In this document: positions 5,850-9,770 of the stretch, one piece after another
Position numbering within the stretch: position 1 is the first letter of the stretch
How the letters are laid out: the number at the start of each line of letters is the position of its first letter
Source: Desulfobacterales bacterium
Lineage (GTDB): Bacteria; Desulfobacterota; Desulfobacteria; Desulfobacterales; Desulfosalsimonadaceae
Length of the DNA: 9,770 nt
NCBI GenBank assembly: GCA_018399455.1
Contig: JAGYOT010000037.1
Span: 1 to 9,770 of the forward strand
Reading direction: 5' to 3'
Notes under the pieces: generated by a model
Told to the model about the DNA's origin: nothing
Seen by the model: the letters and a program-made list of their open reading frames with translations, nothing else
The model's database searches: none
Position numbers and translations under genes: made by a program

Positions 5850-7852
5850 CCGATATGCCAGGCATACTGGGCCGTGGCGCTTTCCACAGCCTGACCGGCC
5901 TGTGCGTACAGGCGCTCGTGGCAGGGCTCCTGGTCTGCCTGAGCCGGGTCTATCCCCAATCGATGGCCGGGCATGTAGTGTGGTCGGCCTTTGCCGGCGT
6001 TTTGGTTTGGCTGCATTTGCTGGTCACCTATACGCTCCTGACCCGCGAGGCAAAGTATCAATTTCTTGTCGACACCCAAGAGGCAGTGGTTGACGGCGGG
6101 ACCGGCGCCGGTGGCAGGCTTAATCGCATTCATCTCTTCCACCGGGGCTATCAACGCTTCCTTGTGCCGGTGATTGAACTGGGCGTGGCAGCCCTTCTGA
6201 TTCAGGGCATGCGGTCGGGATGGGGGGCAATCGCCTCACCGGCTGCTTCTCCGCCCGAGGCGGACCTGCTGCTGATCGCTCTCTATTCCGTTGTCACCCT
6301 TGTTTTGATCATGTTTGCCGTTTATGTGACCGCGCTGATGCGGACCAGCACATGGCATCTGCTTACCGGCGGACGAAATATCAGCGTTCTCATGCTGGTG
6401 ATGTTCTCTGCTCTGCTGATAGCTGCCTGTGGTTGGCATTTCGGCTTCCCCGGTGTGGCCATCTTCTTCGGCTGGGGACTCACAGCGTTAAACGGCCTTC
6501 TTGCCTCAGAAGTTGTGATTTTCATGGCGCTGGGTCTGTTTGCCCCCCGCCGGCCCGATACCCTGAGGCGCCCGGCTTTTGTTTTCTACCTGCTTGAAGG
6601 ACTGTCACAGCCTCTGCGAATCGGGAAAACTGTTTCATCCATGCTGGAAGGCGTTTTTGGATTTGACGTTGCAAGCACTTCTTTGGCGCGGATGGCGCGG
6701 TCCTTGCTTGTTCCGTCAGTTTTTCTGACAATTTTGCTCTTATTGGGACTGTCCTCGGTCATTATTGTGAAACCCTATGAGCAGGCCATTGTCCTGAATC
6801 TGGGGCGCCTTGAAGCGCAGCCGCTTGATTCCGGCCTCCACTTCAGCCTTCCCTGGCCCCTGGCCGAAGTTCGGCATTTCAACGTTTCCCGGCTACGCAG
6901 CATCCATGTGGGCTCCCACAAACCCGACCGGACAGGTGGGACGGTATACCGGGAAGGCTTCCCCATTTTGTGGACCAACATTCACGGTTTAAATGTTGAC
7001 GAACCCCTGATCTGTTCATCCCCCAGAGACAGAACGAACACCGCTCTGCAAGGCGGGGACAGCGGAGGAGACGCCCGAAGAGTCCCCTCGGTATCCCTGG
7101 CTGCGGCGGATGTCCATGTCCAGTATTTGATCAAGGAATTGTCGGCCTATGTACGGGCTTCAGCCATGCCGGAAGCGTTCCTGCAAAAGGTTGCCGAGGC
7201 CTTTTCCTCCCGATATATTTACCGCTACGATATTGACGCGCTTTTTTGTGAAGCCCGGCTTGTTCTGGCGGAGAAAATTCGTTGTTCCGTTCAGGCGGCA
7301 TGCAACATGCATAATCTCGGCATAAAGATTGTGCATGTTGCGATTACAGGTGTACATCCGCCTGTTGAGGTGGCCGGGGCATTTGAAGAAACCGTGGCGG
7401 CCCTTCAGGAACGGGAAACTGAAATTCAATACGCCTGTCAGCAGGCCATCCGCACTCAGGTGGAGGCTACCGGTTCAACGGAAGCCTTTGATCGCCTGTT
7501 GGTTTTGGCTGACAGCGCTGATGCGGGGCGGGGGATCCATGCAGACGAACACGATCGCCTGCTTCATGATTGCGGGGGCGAGGTCTCTGAAATTCTCGCC
7601 CGGGCCGAATCATACCGTTTCAGCCGCGAGAATGCAGAGCGCGGGAAAACCGAGCGTTTTGGGGGGAAGTTGGACGCCCATGCGGCCGCCCCTCTAAGCT
7701 ACCGTTATGACAGGTACCTTTCTGTTTTGGAAAAGGGGCTTTCAGGGAACAGGAAGGTGGTTCTTCTGGGGAATCCTGACAATACCTTTGTCCGTCTGGG
7801 ATTGGAACCGGACGGGGGCATGGGAGAGCTTCCCCAGGCAATGGATTTTTAA
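5846..7852 (+). CDS. Polytopic membrane protein fused to an HflK-like SPFH domain
   Basis: This 668-residue protein has an N-terminal half of six or seven hydrophobic segments (about 15-33, 45-66, 106-120, 140-163, 178-196, 200-231, 286-308) and a C-terminal SPFH/Band 7 domain beginning near 305 (VIIVKPYEQAIVLNLGR at 305-321). HflK-type signs are GLHFSLPWPL at 330-339, the ADVHVQYLI strand at 421-429 and VHPPVEVAGAFEETVAALQE at 503-522, followed by a helical, Glu/Arg-rich region. A linker-like insertion (about 355-418) separates the first SPFH strands from the ADVHVQYLI strand. Ordinary HflK has one N-terminal helix and about 400 residues, so the polytopic part is an addition. By analogy with HflK the SPFH part should lie on the periplasmic face and oligomerise. 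Translational coupling to the P-type ATPase suggests the two products act together. The fold call is secure; HflK-like function (modulating FtsH) is not established. Confidence 0.85.
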   Translation: MTDMPGILGRGAFHSLTGLCVQALVAGLLVCLSRVYPQSMAGHVVWSAFAGVLVWLHLLVTYTLLTREAKYQFLVDTQEAVVDGGTGAGGRLNRIHLFHRGYQRFLVPVIELGVAALLIQGMRSGWGAIASPAASPPEADLLLIALYSVVTLVLIMFAVYVTALMRTSTWHLLTGGRNISVLMLVMFSALLIAACGWHFGFPGVAIFFGWGLTALNGLLASEVVIFMALGLFAPRRPDTLRRPAFVFYLLEGLSQPLRIGKTVSSMLEGVFGFDVASTSLARMARSLLVPSVFLTILLLLGLSSVIIVKPYEQAIVLNLGRLEAQPLDSGLHFSLPWPLAEVRHFNVSRLRSIHVGSHKPDRTGGTVYREGFPILWTNIHGLNVDEPLICSSPRDRTNTALQGGDSGGDARRVPSVSLAAADVHVQYLIKELSAYVRASAMPEAFLQKVAEAFSSRYIYRYDIDALFCEARLVLAEKIRCSVQAACNMHNLGIKIVHVAITGVHPPVEVAGAFEETVAALQERETEIQYACQQAIRTQVEATGSTEAFDRLLVLADSADAGRGIHADEHDRLLHDCGGEVSEILARAESYRFSRENAERGKTERFGGKLDAHAAAPLSYRYDRYLSVLEKGLSGNRKVVLLGNPDNTFVRLGLEPDGGMGELPQAMDF

Positions 7853-7872
7853 ACCCTTATGAAAAAATCTAA

Positions 7873-7886
7873 TACGGCCGTACGGC
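7873..7886. repeat. Two overlapping 10-base palindromes between SPFH genes
   Basis: TACGGCCGTA (7873-7882) and GCCGTACGGC (7877-7886) are each perfectly self-complementary and overlap by six bases. They lie in the 66-base gap before the HflC-like gene. The gap has no T-run, so this is not an intrinsic terminator. It could be a protein-binding or RNA-processing site, or chance. Confidence 0.3.
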
Positions 7887-7904
7887 TGATATGAGGCTAT
7901 ACCT

Positions 7905-7909
7905 GGAGG
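7905..7909 (+). promoter_or_regulatory. Ribosome binding site of the HflC-like gene
   Basis: GGAGG lies 9 bases upstream of the ATG at 7919 and decides that start. No other start with a comparable site is near. Confidence 0.6.
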
Positions 7910-7918
7910 TCGTGGTCA

Positions 7919-8806
7919 ATGAGTCGTATCATGCAAATTGGTCTGGGACTGCTGCTGCTGGTTTTTTTTCTGAGCATGCTGTTTACGTTTCGGGTAAATT
8001 TTGACGAGGTGGCGCTTGTCACAACCTTTGGCCGGGCAAGTGAGAAGTCGGTTGTCAATACGGGAGGAGACCAGGCGGGGCTTCATTTCAAATGGCCCTG
8101 GCCGGTTCAGGATGTGCTCCGAATGGACCGCCGGTTTTTTGTTCTGGAGGATCGGCTTGAGCAGCAGGAAACCAAAGATCGGCAGGTGGTGATCGCAAAG
8201 GCCTTTGCGGTGTGGCGGATCGATGATCCCTTACGATTCTATCGGAGTTTTCACACTCATTCGGATGCGGAGGCTTTCCTGCAGGAGCGGCTGCGGGCCA
8301 CCAAGGCTGAAATCAGCCGTTTTACGTTTGATGATTTAACCAATGCGGATCCGGAAAAACTCAAGCTTGACCATGTGCAGCAGGCGCTTGTCGACCGCAT
8401 GCGGGCCGATCTCTCCGGACACGCCTGCGGGATTCATGTGGCCAATGTCGGGATCAGCCGGATTCTGCTTCCGGAACGAATCACCCGATCTGTATTTTCC
8501 CGCATGAAACAGACACGTCAGAGGTTCGCACAGACGGCCCGATCCGAGGGCAAAGCCATTGCACAAAGCATTAAAGCGCAGACCAGCAGCGAGAAACAGC
8601 GCATCATGGCTTTTGCAGATCGTGTTGCCCAGAGTATTCGCGCCCAGGGGGACGCGGCAGCAGCCAAGTACTATGCGGAGTATAATAAAAACCCGGAGTT
8701 TGCCTTATTCTTAAGAAAGCTCGAGGCACTGGAAAAGAGCCTGGAGAATAACACCACCTTTGTATTGGACACGGATTCGCAGCCCTTTGAGCTTTTAAAA
8801 GAATGA
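7919..8806 (+). CDS. HflC-like SPFH (Band 7) membrane protein
   Basis: This 295-residue protein is close to the usual HflC size. One N-terminal membrane helix (about 4-24) is followed directly by the SPFH domain: FDEVALVTTFGRA at 28-40, GLHFKWPWPVQDV at 54-66, then DRRFFVLEDR at 70-79. The HflC-type C-terminal part is clear: LLPERITRSVFSRMKQTRQR (183-202), ARSEGKAIAQSIKAQT (207-222), GDAAAAKYYAEYNKNPEF (244-261) and a final LRKLEALEKSL (265-275). In E. coli, HflC pairs with HflK to form a cage of alternating subunits around FtsH. Here the partner would be one of the flanking HflK-like proteins, and no FtsH is visible. It follows the fusion gene by 66 bases and precedes the next SPFH gene by 21 bases, so one operon is likely. 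I withhold the symbol hflC because this is probably a paralogue outside the housekeeping hflKC locus. Confidence 0.88.
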   Translation: MSRIMQIGLGLLLLVFFLSMLFTFRVNFDEVALVTTFGRASEKSVVNTGGDQAGLHFKWPWPVQDVLRMDRRFFVLEDRLEQQETKDRQVVIAKAFAVWRIDDPLRFYRSFHTHSDAEAFLQERLRATKAEISRFTFDDLTNADPEKLKLDHVQQALVDRMRADLSGHACGIHVANVGISRILLPERITRSVFSRMKQTRQRFAQTARSEGKAIAQSIKAQTSSEKQRIMAFADRVAQSIRAQGDAAAAKYYAEYNKNPEFALFLRKLEALEKSLENNTTFVLDTDSQPFELLKE

Positions 8807-8827
8807 TAGCGTAAACGAGCCTTGCCT

Positions 8828-9770
8828 ATGGATGCGGGAGACAGAGAAGATAAAAAACAAAAATCCTATCTTGAACAGATGATCATCGAGGGCGGCAGTG
8901 GGGTGGTGAGCAGCCTGGATTCGCTCTCCGGTGCGCTCAAGGCAGGATTCCACGTCGTCAAGCTCCTCATGATATTTCTGGCGGTGCTGTTTATCTTCAG
9001 CAACATTTTCTGGGTGGCTGAGGGCTATGTGGCGATCCAGTCCCGTTTTGGCAAAATCGTGGGAGAAGACGCCGCATCCATACGACCGCCCGGAGGCCCT
9101 TATCTGGCTTTTCCATATCCCATGGATCAAATCATCCGGATACCCACGACCATTCAGAAAACGGCCATCTACAATGCTTTCTGGTCTGAAGAAGCGACAT
9201 CTGCACCCGTAATCGACGACCGGCCCGAAAGGGACGGCCTTCGACCGGGGGTCGATGGCTCCCTGGTAACAGCGGATAAAAATATCGTTCAGGGGGTCTG
9301 GGTTATTCATTTCAAACTGGATTTTGACGGCAAATCTCGCGCCATGGCGTCACCGGTTACTGATTTTATTCGCAACGTCGGTTCCATGGAAAACGCCGGG
9401 GCAATCATTCGCCGCATCGCCCAGGCCGCTATTGTTCGGGTCGTGTCGCAGACCGATGTTGCTGAATTCGTGGCTGGCAAGATCGATAACCAAGCAATCA
9501 AGGCGATGGTTGAAGGTCATCTGAAGCGGCTCGGAACAGGCCTTATTGTGACCAGCGTGTCGGCAAGCCAATACACCGTGCCCAAAGTCCTGGAGCCCGA
9601 TTTTGAGGCGGTCACCCGGGCGGAGAGCCAGAAGGCCATGGATATCGAAACGTCGTCCCGGTATCGTGCCTCCACCCTTAATGAACTGGCCGGCAACAGG
9701 TGGCAGACGCTGCTTGAGGCGGTCAAGGCTCACGAAAGAGCTCTGCAGAATGCTGACAACAGGGCCGAAA
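8828..9770 (+). CDS. HflK-like SPFH membrane protein, 3' end beyond the window
   Basis: The reading frame from ATG 8828 stays open to the end of the window (314 codons), so the C-terminus is missing. A charged cytoplasmic N-terminus (MDAGDREDKKQK) and an amphipathic stretch lead to one membrane helix (about 44-63). An SPFH domain follows: VAEGYVAIQSRFGKI at 63-77 and PPGGPYLAFPYPMDQI at 87-102. Next come an insertion with LRPGVDGSLVTADKNIVQGVWVIHFKL (within 138-164), a conserved-looking block in this kind of HflK-like protein, and helical segments (RAESQKAMDIETSSRYR at 264-280). It starts 21 bases after the HflC-like stop, with only a weak GAG as ribosome site; an in-frame TTG at 8822 is a less likely start. 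It differs clearly from the 668-residue fusion, so the operon carries at least two divergent HflK-like subunits plus one HflC-like subunit. Partner and process are unknown. Confidence 0.87.
   Translation, partial: MDAGDREDKKQKSYLEQMIIEGGSGVVSSLDSLSGALKAGFHVVKLLMIFLAVLFIFSNIFWVAEGYVAIQSRFGKIVGEDAASIRPPGGPYLAFPYPMDQIIRIPTTIQKTAIYNAFWSEEATSAPVIDDRPERDGLRPGVDGSLVTADKNIVQGVWVIHFKLDFDGKSRAMASPVTDFIRNVGSMENAGAIIRRIAQAAIVRVVSQTDVAEFVAGKIDNQAIKAMVEGHLKRLGTGLIVTSVSASQYTVPKVLEPDFEAVTRAESQKAMDIETSSRYRASTLNELAGNRWQTLLEAVKAHERALQNADNRAE

Noticed and set aside
7859..7894. 11-codon frame starting ATGAAAAAATCT between the SPFH genes
   Set aside because: It is very short, has no ribosome site and nothing recognisable; it includes the palindromes, which explain any regularity.
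8795..9310. 171-codon minus-strand frame over the start of the last SPFH gene
   Set aside because: The plus strand here encodes an SPFH protein with a membrane helix and conserved motifs, open to the window end; the minus-strand frame is its shadow.
1..9770. CRISPR array, tRNA, rRNA, insertion sequence or prophage signatures
   Set aside because: No regularly spaced repeats, cloverleaf, transposase or integrase motifs were seen on either strand.

Overview
The window holds seven protein genes in two divergent blocks separated by a regulatory gap of about 320 bases. No rRNA, tRNA, CRISPR array, transposase or integrase is visible. Moderately high GC, tight operons with Shine-Dalgarno sites, and the gene set (ModF-like ABC ATPase, DUF364 protein, P1B-type ATPase, several HflK/HflC-like proteins) suggest a Gram-negative anaerobe, perhaps of the Desulfobacterota (deltaproteobacteria). 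That placement is an inference from gene content and is not proven by any marker in the window.

Left block, minus strand (29-3649). In transcription order it encodes a soluble double ABC ATPase of the ModF type (1961-3649), a DUF4213/DUF364 protein of the putative heavy-metal-chelation family (1208-1957, 3 bases after the ABC gene), and, after a 144-base gap, a class I SAM-dependent methyltransferase (29-1063) that probably has its own promoter. A good sigma70-type promoter lies just upstream of the ABC gene and supports a start at 3649.

Right block, plus strand (3969-9770 and beyond). A heavy-metal-type (P1B) P-type ATPase without an N-terminal metal-binding domain is followed, by ATGA stop/start overlap, by a 668-residue protein that fuses six or seven membrane segments to an SPFH (HflK-like) domain. 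An HflC-like SPFH protein comes next, and then a second HflK-like SPFH protein that runs off the end of the window. No FtsH protease gene is seen.

The notable feature is this second block. Three different SPFH proteins are co-transcribed with an ion-pumping ATPase, not with FtsH. HflK and HflC are known to build a large membrane cage around FtsH, so a plausible but unproven idea is that this operon builds a dedicated SPFH enclosure or membrane microdomain around a metal pump. The divergent ModF-like/DUF364 pair, with its own possible metal connection, could belong to the same physiology. The intergenic gap holds back-to-back promoter candidates and two dyads that could bind a regulator.
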